Assembly: GCA_022495005.1 (NCBI GenBank)
Contig: JAGYXB010001753.1
Span: forward strand, 930,001 to 994,000
From: Rhyacophila brunnea
Taxonomy: Eukaryota > Arthropoda > Insecta > Trichoptera > Rhyacophilidae
Length of the DNA: 64,000 nt
Direction of reading: 5' to 3'
Shown: piece after piece, positions 1-10,084 of the stretch
How the letters are laid out: the number at the start of each line of letters is the position of its first letter
Position numbering within the stretch: position 1 is the first letter of the stretch
Notes under the pieces: model-generated
What the model saw: the letters and a program-made list of their open reading frames with translations, nothing else
The model's database searches: none
What the model was told of the DNA's origin: nothing
Program-made: the position numbers and the translations under genes

Positions 1-339
1 ATAATTATGAGTAAACCCGATCTAGCTTGCATCTTACTCTAACTAATAGTCAGCGCATGATGACTTGCTCTGTCCGCTCAGACATGAATTTTTGGTAGAT
101 TGCAAGCTTTGGGTTGCACACACCCTTAGGGTCACTATTCCAAGAAAGCAAATTTAGTTTTACAGCCAGGGCAATACGGGTGAAATTCGGGAATCCATGT
201 TATGAACTTAATGCATTATACCTACAAGGAAATATTATAAGACGATATTCGTAATATCTTCTTTTGTGGTACATTTTTAAAATGACACTTGTATGGGAAC
301 TCCTCATCTAGCAGTAGGTATATCAATGTATTTAGGTGA
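1..339. other. No recognisable feature
   Basis: AT-rich sequence. I see no coding signal and no repeat shared with the rest of the window. It runs up to the truncated left edge of a family A element. Confidence 0.5.
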
Positions 340-340
340 T

Positions 341-756
341 TTCATTAAACTTAGGATACAAATTGCAGATGGTATTGGTTATTTTTTTCAAATTCAATTA
401 AACTCTGCCTAAACCAAACTAGGTATGTATAATATATATTTGATACAAAATGTTATTATGGTTTGGTTTAGGCACGGTTTAATTTTTATTTATAAACCAT
501 CTGCATTATGTGTTCTTAGTTCAATTAATACAAATAAGTATGACTGAGAAAGTGTGCATTATTTTTGTCGAATCTCCACAGTTTACATATTATCTACCAT
601 TATGGTTTGTTCTAAGCAGGATTTAAAAAAACTAAGCAACATCATCTGCAATTTTTATTCTTAGTTCAATGAAAACAATAATAAGTGTGTCTGACAAAGT
701 TTAGTGCGCACTATTTATGTCAGATCTGCACAGCCTACCTTCACCCTTCGTCACTG
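341..756 (+). mobile_element. Family A MITE, copy A1 (left end truncated)
   Basis: Non-autonomous element. Its right end reads AGCCTACCTTCACCCTTCG then TCACTG, the complement of the family's left terminus CAGTGGCGAAGGGTGGAGG seen intact at 52138. Internal blocks recur in opposite orientations: a TTCAATGAAAACAAATA-type block, an AATTCAATTAAAC-type block and a TATGGTTTGGTTTAGGCA-type block. The left terminal repeat is missing. There is no coding capacity. The CAGTGGCG terminus resembles hAT-type ends, but no target duplication confirms the class. Confidence 0.75.
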
Positions 757-869
757 CTATAATGTGGTGGGAATAGAGGAGCGGGAAAAAAATAGTAAGA
801 CAAACACCCGAAGAATAATGGTTGCAAAAATAATATGTATTTCTTACACGCAACGCAATTTTACCACAA

Positions 870-1000
870 AACCATATATTTTTCACCTGTGTACATATCA
901 CAGTTGATCCCATATTTCTCCACACTCGAAAATTAAACCTTGTAACAACCACACCAAGAAAATAAAGCACTTCCCATTATCTCTGTATTCCCTGGAGGGC
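870..1000 (+). repeat. Family P repeat fragment P4
   Basis: Diverged fragment sharing the order CCCATATTTCTCCACACT then a CCACACC block then TTCCCATTAT with the longer copy at 22255-22610. A second short fragment of the same region lies at 4375-4490. Both fragments follow closely after the right end of a family A element. The class is unknown. Confidence 0.45.
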
Positions 1001-1225
1001 TATTTTAAATATTTAACACGGTAATACGTTTCCGTTATTTGTATTGCTCAAAAATAACACAGATATCACTCAGAGCATTTCCTTGAACAATGCGGTTATC
1101 TACATAATTGTTTACACACCACACTGCGTCTTAATCGGATTCATTTGGAATCAAGTAAGACGTGTTAACTGTGTTATACAACGACATTTGACAGCTCGCG
1201 GTTAACGCGGTTATGCGAGACCGTG

Positions 1226-1350
1226 TTAAAAAAAATATCACGCCTGACAACATCCCGGGATAATTAACTGCCGGAATACGACATATCATATTTATCACTT
1301 TTTTATTGATTTTGGAGTTAAGTGATATGTCAGAATAGCCCTGATGGTCC
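1226..1350 (+). repeat. Family Q repeat fragment Q1
   Basis: The stretch CGGAATACGACATATCATAT, followed by TTATCACTTTTTTATTGA and a GTTAAGTGATATGTC tail, is shared with 34165-34285. Only the right part of the family is present here. Confidence 0.5.
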
Positions 1351-1429
1351 ATATACTCGGTATACTAACGATAGATTCGAACCCTATATCCAATACTGTA
1401 TTAAGTGCTGGTTTAAGTAACGGTCTTTC

Positions 1430-1780
1430 TTCTGTGCCAAGGCGCGAGGCAGCAAGTCACAAATCTTCGGAGGCACCGCCGCGCGCTGACAGAATCGATC
1501 TGTGACGTCACGGGGCGTTACATTACTTTCGCGCGTGACACGGAAAAACTGCGGCGAAGGGGCGGTGCGTGACGTCACGACCAGCTGGAGGTGTTTTTTT
1601 TTAATGCGTCTCCAATGGCAACGGAAAATCAACAACAATATCGTTTTCCCACGAAACGCAAACACACGGCGATGTTATGAAATGGTATTATTTTTAAATC
1701 GCCACCTTATTGTTTTTATCGCGCGGCCATGTTACGCCCCCCGACTCGGCAATCTGGGCGACGATGAGACGAATCGACAT
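1430..1780. promoter_or_regulatory. CpG-rich patch with two CRE palindromes
   Basis: GC- and CpG-rich island inside AT-rich sequence. It contains the palindrome TGACGTCA twice, at 1503-1510 and 1570-1577, each inside a GTGACGTCAC or CGTGACGTCAC context. TGACGTCA is the consensus CREB/ATF site. There is no TATA box, no convincing initiator and no downstream gene in the window, so a promoter role is only a guess. It could equally be part of an unclassified transposon. Confidence 0.25.
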
Positions 1781-1789
1781 AAACCACGA

Positions 1790-2000
1790 AATCATAACAG
1801 TACTTCTCATTGAAATCTTCCGAAGCTATATGAAGTCTCTAGCTAGGAATCAAGGCATTTTAGATTCATTGATGGAATCAATCGGGAGATTCTGACGCCA
1901 AAAACCATTTAAACATAGTTGCCAATAATAACGAAATTTGAGGAAACTTATTGATCCCATAATTGTTAGTAAGTTTTGGCGTGATTAATATAGTGCAGAT
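1790..2000. other. No recognisable feature
   Basis: AT-rich filler between the CpG patch and a tRNA-like segment. No repeat partner was noticed in the window. Confidence 0.4.
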
Positions 2001-2002
2001 TG

Positions 2003-2066
2003 CTTAATATATAAAACACGTTGACCGGAATCCACTCTTCAGGTTCGACTCCGGGACGATACTAAT
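2003..2066 (+). repeat. tRNA-like fragment (SINE head remnant)
   Basis: Contains a good RNA polymerase III B box (GGTTCGACTCC) preceded by a weak A-box-like GATTGCTTAATATA. It does not fold as a full tRNA and lacks an acceptor stem, so it is more likely a decayed SINE head than a gene. Confidence 0.35.
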
Positions 2067-2179
2067 ATATTTCTAACATGTTCCTGGTTTTCAAACTTAT
2101 GTACGTTAAATATCGAATGCCCCATTTTTAAATGTTTTGTATATTCACTGAATTCAGCTTATAAAGCCGTGGATTCCGG

Positions 2180-2353
2180 GTATTAGAATACCGGGTCTGA
2201 CAAATTCACATGTCATTTTTAAATGTGTCTTTGGACCGAGAGTATTGTCCTAATAGGTTGAGCAAGTGGCGAACATATATTTCTCGTAAAGACAAAAATC
2301 TGTTAATACAACCTCCACTTTGTGGATGCCCATGATTTTTAGGATCGAACATG
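2180..2353 (+). mobile_element. SINE family E, copy E1
   Basis: Carries the E-type body: CCGGGTCTGACAAATTCACA, then CCTAATAGGTTGAGCAAGTG, TTTCTCGTAAAGACA and TTAATACAACCTCCACTTTG, ending in a TAGGATCGAACATG tail. The same order is seen at 6371-6632 and 52712-52905, and reversed at 41791-42455. The tRNA head is mostly lost here. Confidence 0.7.
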
Positions 2354-2454
2354 TATTTTTTTTAATAACCATGCCCTTGCTTTTTCATACAAGGTGGTTG
2401 GGAGGGTTAGTTATACATTGATGTGCAGTTAATTATGTCCCTCCATTTATATCT

Positions 2455-2760
2455 TTAATTTTCTTTATGGCAACAATTAAATATTATGCGTAGTGTTCTT
2501 GTGTTGTTTAGTATTTCATAAGGTTTTTGGAGATCAAGTTCATAGTTTTGCTGTCTACATAGAGTTCTGAAAATCCATCGCTTCTTTTCAAGTATAGGGC
2601 AGTCTTTGATGACATGCCACACAGTTTGAGATGTGTAGCCGTCACATGGACAACAGTCATCGTCCCTCAATTTAAATCTTTTTAGATAGGCTCGCACTGC
2701 TCCGTGGCCTGTTATTATCAGTGTGATATTTTTATGTTCCTGGCAAGAGTGATGACAGAG
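2455..2760 (-). pseudogene. LINE 3' ORF fragment (R1-like C-terminus)
   Basis: The minus strand encodes an 80-residue open piece (2455-2697) that continues upstream in frame to about 2735. It reads TGHGAVRAYLKRF, then a C-x-C ... W-x-H ... D-C zinc-knuckle pattern (CPCD, VWHVIKDC). This order follows the RNase H domain in R1-type and other insect non-LTR retrotransposons. The same motif order occurs at 18.3 kb on the plus strand. Reverse transcriptase and RNase H are absent, so this is a 5'-truncated dead copy. The frame ends at a TAA near 2455. Family assignment beyond R1-like is not possible from this much sequence. Confidence 0.75.
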
Positions 2761-2769
2761 TTTATGTTT

Positions 2770-3480
2770 GGAATAAATTTCTGCATGCTATGAAAAAACT
2801 AAATTATTAGGATAGTAGTTACATATTACAATATATAGATATATATATAAATCACTAATAAATATGAATAGCAGAAAAGAAGGGAAAACAATTGCTTAAT
2901 TGTTCAAATAAAGCTGTTTAAATAATCTGCCACTATTATAACGGACATTGTTATGTTTTTATTCGAATAGTTCGGTCGAGTTTAGTGGAACATTTAAACT
3001 GTGTCCATCCGTCCCATGATCTATCGAAACGGTTTGAAATAAAATTATTGTCGCTTCGGATGATCGGTTCGGGTTTATTTCAATAATTGAGACTGGGCCT
3101 GTAATAAGGCATATTGCGATATTGATTTCAACATTATTCATTTTTAATGTGTTTATCAAATACCACAAATCTATTTTGAAACATTTATGAGGATGAAACG
3201 ATCCCAAAATTCAATATCCGCGATTTTGACATCCCAGATGCAGATTGAAAATGATCAGGCATGTACAACTGCAAGTAGGCTGTGATCTACCATCCAGTAT
3301 CAAAACTGGCAGTGATCTACCACACTCCGCCATTGTCATTCTTCAACTCAAACAAACGTATTACATTCGGTTTAACTTCCACAAAAAGTTGTTATAACTA
3401 CTCATAAACATTCTATATTCTTGTTTTTATTCAACGAATAATTCACAAGATTTAAGAATGTAACATTCTAATTATTGAAC
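2770..3480. other. No recognisable feature
   Basis: AT-rich. The minus-strand 82-codon open frame at 2959-3207 shows no motif I recognise and no homolog in the window. Confidence 0.4.
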
Positions 3481-3482
3481 AT

Positions 3483-3610
3483 ACATAATTTTGAAAACAC
3501 TTCTGAGAGTATATATAAAAATATATAACGCGATACCCGAGAGAAGCAGGTTCGATTGGGGTGTCTTACTTTTTCAAAAAGATTTTCTCTATTGGTTATT
3601 ATAAATAAGC
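3483..3610 (+). mobile_element. SINE-like family D, copy D1
   Basis: Begins with ACATAATTTTGAAAACAC, carries the B-box-like GGTTCGATTGG, and then has the D tail TTTTTCAAAAAGATTTTCTC followed by TATTGGTTATTA. Matches 6092-6200 (reverse) and 12790-12985. Confidence 0.55.
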
Positions 3611-3747
3611 AGTGGTATCTGTGAATAAAAACTATTAACTATTTCGTCAGCAAATTTTGTCCACTGCAGAAAACTGCACGTATTAAAATAAAATGTCATC
3701 CACTGAAAAAAAATATAAAGAATAATACATTCTGTTCCTGAAAGGCA

Positions 3748-4103
3748 CAGTGAAACGGCAAATAATTTTCAACTATAGGTGCGACGAAATTTCGGACTGG
3801 TTGGCAATCGGAGAGCGAAAGTCGAGCTGTGAACACGTCAATTTGTTTTGTGATGGCGACGGGGGAATTAATTCTTAAATCGTGTAGAGATGACTAAAAA
3901 ACGTTACCCATTTCCTTGAAAAAGAAAACATGTCAATAAATATATTAGTATTATTAGTAATAGAACAATAAACATAACATTAAATGGACGCATGTTCACT
4001 TTTTATGACAAATTATGTTTTGTTCTGCACGCGTCATTTGCACAATCTTCGCGTCGCGTAGTCACGATCGTTTTAGACCGTGCCCCAGCTGAAGTATAGC
4101 CTT
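3748..4103 (+). repeat. Family M interspersed repeat, copy M1
   Basis: About 355 bp, matched over its full length by 54088-54435 (same strand) and 20135-20482 (opposite strand). Landmarks are GTGAAACGGCAAATAATTTT at the left, CAATTTGTTTTGTGATGGCG in the middle, ATGACTAAAAAACG, and CAGCTGAAGTATAGCCTTA at the right. There are no terminal inverted repeats and no ORF. It abuts family A copy A2 exactly, so one probably inserted beside or into the other. The class is unknown. Confidence 0.75.
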
Positions 4104-4350
4104 AATTGAATTTTAAAAACTAATCAGCACCATCTGCAAATTGTATTCTTAGTTCAATGAAAACAAATACGTTTGATTAACCCAATGTTTACGGGCCGCA
4201 CAAAATTGTGTTTTTGCTAATTACTTTTCAAATGCAAATTAACACGTTAATTACAAAATTAATTAAAAGGGCCCGTAAGCATTGGGTTCAAAGTTTAGTG
4301 TGCACTATGTATGCCGAATCTTATCAGCCTACCTCCACCCCTCGCCACTG
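4104..4350 (+). mobile_element. Family A MITE, copy A2 (3' half, interrupted)
   Basis: Right half of a family A element, ending CAGCCTACCTCCACCCCTCG then CCACTG. The internal stretch that reads GACTGACAAAGTTTAG in other copies is split here by a small TTAA-type insertion (4181-4286). Confidence 0.8.
4181..4286. mobile_element. Small piggyBac-like MITE inside A2
   Basis: 106 bp with terminal inverted repeats CCCAATGTTTACGGGCC and GGCCCGTAAGCATTGGG (16 of 17 matching). It is flanked by TTAA at 4177-4180 and a decayed TTCA at 4287-4290. TTAA targets with CCC...GGG termini are the hallmark of piggyBac-superfamily elements. Removing it rejoins the family A sequence. It has no coding capacity. Confidence 0.65.
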
Positions 4351-4374
4351 CCATGCAATTATGGGTTAAAAATA

Positions 4375-4490
4375 ACATGTTTAAATGTATTCCATATTTC
4401 TCTACAATTGAGAATAAAACCTTATGGGTAGCTGCCAAACCTAGAACGCACATTCCATAATTTGTGTTCCCTGGTCGTATTTCCCTTTCC
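4375..4490 (+). repeat. Family P repeat fragment P5
   Basis: Shares CATGTTTAAATGTATTCCAT with the region of copy P1 near 22507, then resembles 890-1000. Diverged. Confidence 0.45.
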
Positions 4491-4499
4491 GCCAAAGAA

Positions 4500-5090
4500 T
4501 GACGGTAAACTAAATGATGTAGGTATTAAGTGTATTAAAAAAAACTTCAGTATTGCAGTGAAGTACCAATGGAGACCGGCACGGGGAGCACCGCGTCGGT
4601 TGCGCAATGAATGTAACGTATTTCGATTTGGCCACTGGCCAAGAGTTGGCTAAAAAACAGTGTGTTTACTAAACATTTTCGACTCGTTTGCCATTGCCTG
4701 CAGTCTGCAGCGAGAAAACACGCTCAGGAAAAGCCATTACACCGGACTCCGCTAGTAAATTTATATAGGGTTTACCGAGTATAAGTACAGAAGTCGATTA
4801 TTGTCGAAAATGAGCATTAAACTAGAAAAAAGTAAATCGACCAAACCTCGATATAAGTAAAAATGATTTAAAGTTAAATAAAACGTTTTAATTTTCTAGA
4901 AAAAATCACGTTTTATAAATGAAATAAAAAATACATTAAACCTATAAATTATCCACAACTACACTTAAATGATAAAAGGAACCATTAACATTATGTAATA
5001 CTAAGATGAACGATAAACGCATTTTTTAAAAGTTGTACAGTTCATCTTTGAATTACACTTAAACCTTCAGCGAGTTATTTCGCTCTATAA
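4500..5090. other. No recognisable feature
   Basis: Contains a short GC-rich patch (4570-4640) and otherwise AT-rich sequence. No gene or repeat partner was recognised. Confidence 0.4.
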
Positions 5091-5333
5091 GGCCGTGATC
5101 GACAGGCCGCACATACATATTTCGCGAGTTATCTCGTCCGACTTTTAACTCAAATTACTAGCCACTATAGATTGATTTGCATAATCTAAAAGAATAAACA
5201 CACAGTGACATCTGTTTGAATAATTACGAAATACTTAACCACAGATTTTTGGTATTACAGCGGTTGTGGTAAGAGCTTCGCTCTACCTACATTCAACATG
5301 TCGTTAAAAATCTGCGGCCTGTCAGATACAGCC
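5091..5333. mobile_element. Inverted-repeat element N
   Basis: 243 bp bounded by GGCCGTGATCGACAGGCCGC and the complement of GGCTGTATCTGACAGGCCGC. It has the structure of a small MITE. No clear target duplication was found and no second copy was noticed in the window. Confidence 0.5.
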
Positions 5334-5339
5334 ATAGTA

Positions 5340-6090
5340 AGATATACTGCATAAGTAAAATTTGTAATTGTTTTCAAATTGATGATAAATTATCTTAGGT
5401 TGTTCTTCCCGTTCCAAATTACTAAATAAAAAAGTGTTAATAATGTTTTACGTAGATAATACCTATATAATATTATGTAGATATACCTGTACAAATTATT
5501 CTATTTAAAAGTTGCTTACTTTTAAAAAGTGTTCGCATGTGAATATGATATATTATTTAGACACAAATGTAGGTACGTAGTTTTATCAGAACAACACAAA
5601 AAAACATGCAGAAATATATCGTTTGTTGACGAATAAAATTCTTCTGCAGCTCGCGTGTTTATTAAGTATTAAAGTGTGTTCCATGGACATGAAAATTGTG
5701 TCAGTAAAAAAGATCTTAGATTGTTTAGGATTCTCAATTGAGTCAGACAACTCCATTATGCGAGCCATGTATCAAGGACTCCCAACAATCCAATATGCTA
5801 CTTTCTCAAAGGAATAATCGGGAACATTGAACTCATTTCACATTTATTACTATGTAGCTTTTGGCCGTACAAAGTTGTTAATTCGCAGCAACTTTAGTCG
5901 CCTATGTCACGTTATTACTTGGTTTCTAGAAAACCTTTTTTTCTATTGTTTTCAATAATCATTCATTTATTTCTTTTGCATAAGTATTGAAGTAAATAAT
6001 GGTGACACGCGCTGTACACAGAATAAGCGGAATTTTATACCCGCACTATAATACATATTTGGATGCCGCTGTTATAAATAAGTTAATGAC
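5340..6090. other. No recognisable feature; one short ORF noted
   Basis: A plus-strand 64-codon frame at 5623-5817 starts with a hydrophobic stretch (ILLQLACLLSI) but has no recognisable domain, and I do not call it a gene. The rest is AT-rich. Confidence 0.35.
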
Positions 6091-6091
6091 A

Positions 6092-6200
6092 TATATACAT
6101 AATTTGAAAACACGTCAGAGAAATATAATAATATAACCGCCAGAATAAATCTTTTTGAAAAAATACGACAACCAGCAGGATTTGAACCTGTAAATAGTTT
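6092..6200 (-). mobile_element. SINE-like family D, copy D2
   Basis: Minus-strand copy. On the plus strand it reads ACATAATTTGAAAACACGTC, then AAATCTTTTTGAAAAA, then the complement of a B box (GGATTTGAACCTG). Confidence 0.55.
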
Positions 6201-6370
6201 ATTAAATTATTAGCAAGTGCAAGTATATTATAACAACAATTTGAGAGATCCTGACACCGGTTAATAATTAAGGTATGTACCTACATAATTAAAGCTTTGA
6301 TTTAAACTACAAAAGCCGACTGACAATAATAAACGAAATTTAATGAGCGCTTCAGAGAATACTTTGTTAC

Positions 6371-6632
6371 AATTAGATAGGACACTCATAGCGTAGTGGC
6401 CAAAGCAATAACACATGGGCGCGAGTCTCAGAGGGCGCAAATTCGAATCCTGGGTCTGGTAAACATTCATATTATTTTTCGATGTGTGTTTGGAATCAGA
6501 GTATGGACCTAATAGGTTTGATTTGAGCAAGTGGCTGACATCAATTTCTCGTAAAAACATCATTCTGTTAATACAAATCTCCGCCCTGTGAAAGACCATA
6601 TTATGATGATCTTCATAGGATCGGACATGGTC
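6371..6632 (+). mobile_element. SINE family E, copy E2 (with tRNA head)
   Basis: The most complete E copy. The tRNA-derived head has an A box (TAGCGTAGTGG) at about 6389 and a B box (ATTCGAATCC) at about 6440. The body then carries GGACCTAATAGGT, GAGCAAGTGGCTGACAT, TTTCTCGTAAAAACATC and a terminal CATAGGATCGGACATGGTC. The head is preceded by AATTAGATAGGACAC, as at 12820, although the 12.8 kb element has a different tail. Confidence 0.8.
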
Positions 6633-6639
6633 AAAAATA

Positions 6640-7510
6640 TATTTATATAATATCTAATATTCATCGTTGTCTTAACTAAACAATGTTATTGATTACCTCT
6701 TTGGAAATCTGCCCCTTGCTTTAAATCCATAATAAAAGGAGGCTCACCTGAAAACAAAAAAAGTCAATTATTAATTAAAGTAAATTAAGTCAATTACAAT
6801 ATTCGCTAAATATGGACGCAACACAAGCATAGGACCCCTCAAACGAAATCGCCCTGCATCACACTCTTTCGTCATCGAACGTATGACGAGATCTTTTGCT
6901 GTGACTCGGTTTCCTTACGCCTGAGAATGACTGAAGACCAGTTGGTTATCTAAGAGGAGTTTGACTCTGGACTTTAAATTATTAAGAGTCACAGAAAAGA
7001 TAGGATCGCATAGCACTACAGTTTAACATACTATTCTATTTGTATACATATTATTATATACCTGGCCGTCAAAAATATTATATCACTAGTTTAAAAGTTC
7101 AACGAAAGTTTCAAAAAAACAATGTGATCGATTGTCTTTTTTTTGTTTTTGTTTGTTTGATAATAAGAGAACGGCGCCGGTAGTGACTAAATGTAATTTA
7201 TCATTCCGTATTTAAATAGGTCATTATTATTTATATCCGCTTTAAATGCTTTCTTTGCGGATATTATAATGTTATGGAAATTGCCTTTTTTTTTGAAAGG
7301 CTAAATAAAGATGATACTGGTAGTATTAAATAAATATTATGCAAATGGCCCGTGCAGCAGATATGTCTGAAAGAAAGCAACATTGCATTAATGTATGACG
7401 TCAATATATACGACACACAACTTTCGGCAACGTAAACATGTTCCAGCAAAATACGGCCGTATGTTTGAATCAAATAGGGAAATGTACGGCGACGTCTTTC
7501 TCTGGTCAGT
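6640..7510. other. No recognisable feature
   Basis: AT-rich unique-looking sequence with a short T-rich run near 7137. No gene is supported. Confidence 0.4.
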
Positions 7511-7516
7511 GTAGAC

Positions 7517-7600
7517 CAGTGTATTCCAACCTTTTTACACCTGCGGACCGGAATAGGAAAAATATTTCGCAGACCGCTAACGCAAAATAAAAATAAAACT
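7517..7600 (+). mobile_element. hAT-like left end fragment
   Basis: Reads CAGTGTATTCCAACCTTTTT followed by ACACCTGCGGACCGG, close to the CAGTGGTTCCCAACCTTTTT type of hAT terminus. I found no matching right end or duplicated flank, so it is a fragment. Confidence 0.4.
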
Positions 7601-7746
7601 ATCATTTATATAGTAAGGTATTTTGTGTATTAGTTTTTAAAAACTTGCATTATAACTGATAGACATAAGTCTGATTGTGAATACAACCAAGTAATAATAT
7701 TTATACTAAGCCAAGATAACTTATAGCTACCATCAAGCAGAAAAAC

Positions 7747-8130
7747 GCTCCTTTCACATTATGTATACGGTTTTGACCGTACGGCAAAAAGTCGAACGGC
7801 GACATTCTTTTAGTGGCATCAAGAAGAGCATGGCTTTTTTCACATTACACGGCGACGGTTAAAAACCGAAACGGTGCCGTATAGCAGCCGTCCATTTCTA
7901 CTCTATTCACGGCGCCCGGGCGGCCACCGATGACTCAGTGGTGAACGTGACATTATGATAATTATCGAAAATTTAATGAGGTTGCCAGGAACTTGTTGCC
8001 AACGTGTTCACGGCATAATGCACGCTTTCACATTAGACGGTTTTAAATCGTACAAACAGCACAACACTCAACCACAAACTGAGCTTGCGACGGAAAAAAC
8101 CGTGCATAAACTGTATAGTGTGAAAAGAGC
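7747..8130. mobile_element. MITE with GCTC(C/T)TTTCACA termini
   Basis: About 384 bp. The left end is GCTCCTTTCACATTATGTAT followed by ACGGTTTT. The right end is the complement of GCTCTTTTCACACTATACAG followed by TTTATGCACGGTTTT. The interior is relatively GC-rich with repeated CGG-TTTT-ACCG motifs (GACGGTTAAAAACCG and similar). There is no ORF and no clear target duplication. The GCTCTTTCACA-type end occurs in several DNA transposon groups, so I leave it unclassified. Confidence 0.6.
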
Positions 8131-9170
8131 TTAAACTTGTTGCCGATTCTGATTTTTTTCCGTACGGTTAAACCCGCATAGTATGAAATAATGGTTATGC
8201 TGCATACTTCCGCCATATTTTACGAAAGTATGATATTTTACTCCAGCTCAAAATGCAGAGAAAGGACAGAGAGAAGCATTTGTGTAGGCAAAAGATTAAT
8301 TCACCACACAACCTTCGTAATTAGCATGATGTCCAAGGCGTTGGTCATCGGAAATGACTGGCCAAGGATAGATAGAAGGGATGCTGGACGAAATCCAAAA
8401 TGACTAAAATCCCGAAAAATATGTTATACCGTATCATCTTTAAATGTAAAAAAAACATTTCATGTCAAATTTCGTAGAAAACTTAAAAATGGTTAACTGG
8501 TTATTAACCTATCTATTTCTTCCTATACTACGGTCTCATTACTGAGAATAGTGATCACTGAGTTAAGTTACCACACTCAATAAGATTAACGATATTTATT
8601 TTACATTAAGTACAACTAAACGTATGTATCTGGGTATAAAACACTACATATGAATTATAATATACGATAGGAATAGAGAATACTTAATTCATTCAAAATT
8701 AAATAAATGTATTTGGTAAGTTTACAATGATTATTTATTTTTTTACAGCGAGTACCTACTTAAGAAGTCTGTGAAAATATATTTGGTGTTTATTTTAAAA
8801 GTTAGTGTAATAAAAAATATCTCCCTGATTTGACATCGTAGTTGAATGTACACTCTCAATTTAAATGTGGATACTTATATCAAAATTTATTTTTTCAGGA
8901 TTTCGGCTTTCGGGATTTATACACAAACCCAGGTTAGAGATTTGGATGCCAATTCGATAGAAGATGGCACAGAAAGAAGAAGTGAATACATACATGCAAA
9001 TAAAAACAGACAATAACCAACGCGATCTGAAATAAATTTATGATATTATAGTAATTCAGATCTCTAGTCGAAGCGCCTACAAAAAACAAGAAAAGAATGA
9101 TTGCAATAATATGCTGCTTTCGCTTTTGGAAGTGTGAGGGGGGTAAAAGTGCGGAAACGTCAATTCAATA
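8131..9170. other. No recognisable feature
   Basis: AT-rich, with two AATCCCGAAA/TTTCGGGATTT-like words at about 8407 and 8910. These are too short to define an element. Confidence 0.4.
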
Positions 9171-9177
9171 AAAAAAA

Positions 9178-9888
9178 AATCGGTGTGTGTACTTATGTAC
9201 GCGCGTTAGAAGTTATACTTCTTTGGCGTAACAAAACAAAAATAGCAAAACAAAAAAACGTAAGTAGAAAATACGATACAAGATATTTAATACAATCAAT
9301 AAAGTTTTGAACAAAAAGCATAGGTAATCAAATTAGAATGATATGTATTTATAGACAGTTATTGTTGTTGTATTGTTAAATAAAATTATTATAATTAATT
9401 TGAAAATGGTAATATTAGTTTTAATCATTCCATATAGGTACGTATTATGTAATATTATTTCTAATCTATTTCCCATGATGGCATCTCTAAAAATTGTAAA
9501 CATCTGACGTTTACAACATTTAGTTAGAAAATTTTAATGGCGGACTAGGCTCCAGTGTTACCATATCGGGAAAAATCGCGAGCTCTAAAAATCACTTATT
9601 CGCTAATTGACATTGACATTAAATTATATTAATTGTGTTTTTATAGTTACTTAATGAATTTATTTTTTATAGTTTTCATATTTTTGTCATCGTTTAACAA
9701 TTACAAAATAATTTACCTAAACAATGGGAAAGAGAAATTTTAAATATGGTATTATTATCAATAGAAAAACGGAACGAAGCTATTTATGACGAGGTGAACC
9801 ATACGTGGCGACGTCATTTCCACTTCCGTAACGGTTTCTCAATTTCACCACATCCCAAAAGAAGTATAACTTCAAAAAATGTTACAGA
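9178..9888 (+). mobile_element. Family T element, copy T1
   Basis: Left side CGGTGTGTGTACTTATGTAC, then the terminal repeat GAAGTTATACTTCTTTGG (9209-9226). The right side is CCCAAAAGAAGTATAACTTC (9854-9873), the near-exact complement. The repeat itself contains the small palindrome GAAGTATAACTTC. A second copy at 42981-43440 has the same left and right blocks with a different interior. The interior of T1 (9540-9765) matches 45395-45640. The superfamily is unknown and it is non-autonomous. Confidence 0.7.
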
Positions 9889-10084
9889 AACCGCCTGTTG
9901 CTAAGAGTTGTGTTTTTTTTCTTCAATACTATAAAAAAAACAAATGATTTCGGAAGCCGAAGTAGATTGAATAAAATATGTGGATCACGTTCCCTTCCAT
10001 ATTATTATTTTTATCGCCGGCCACGTGTCAAATAAATAAAGCGATAGTGCGGAATACATTTATGTAACATTAGAGATGTCAAGA

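Noticed and set aside
1384..1813. Overlapping ~100-codon frames on both strands in the CpG patch
   Set aside because: Open frames on both strands are expected in GC-rich DNA, where stops are rarer. No domain is recognisable.
2003..2066. Possible tRNA gene
   Set aside because: It has a good B box but no convincing A box, no acceptor stem and no cloverleaf. It is better read as a SINE head remnant.
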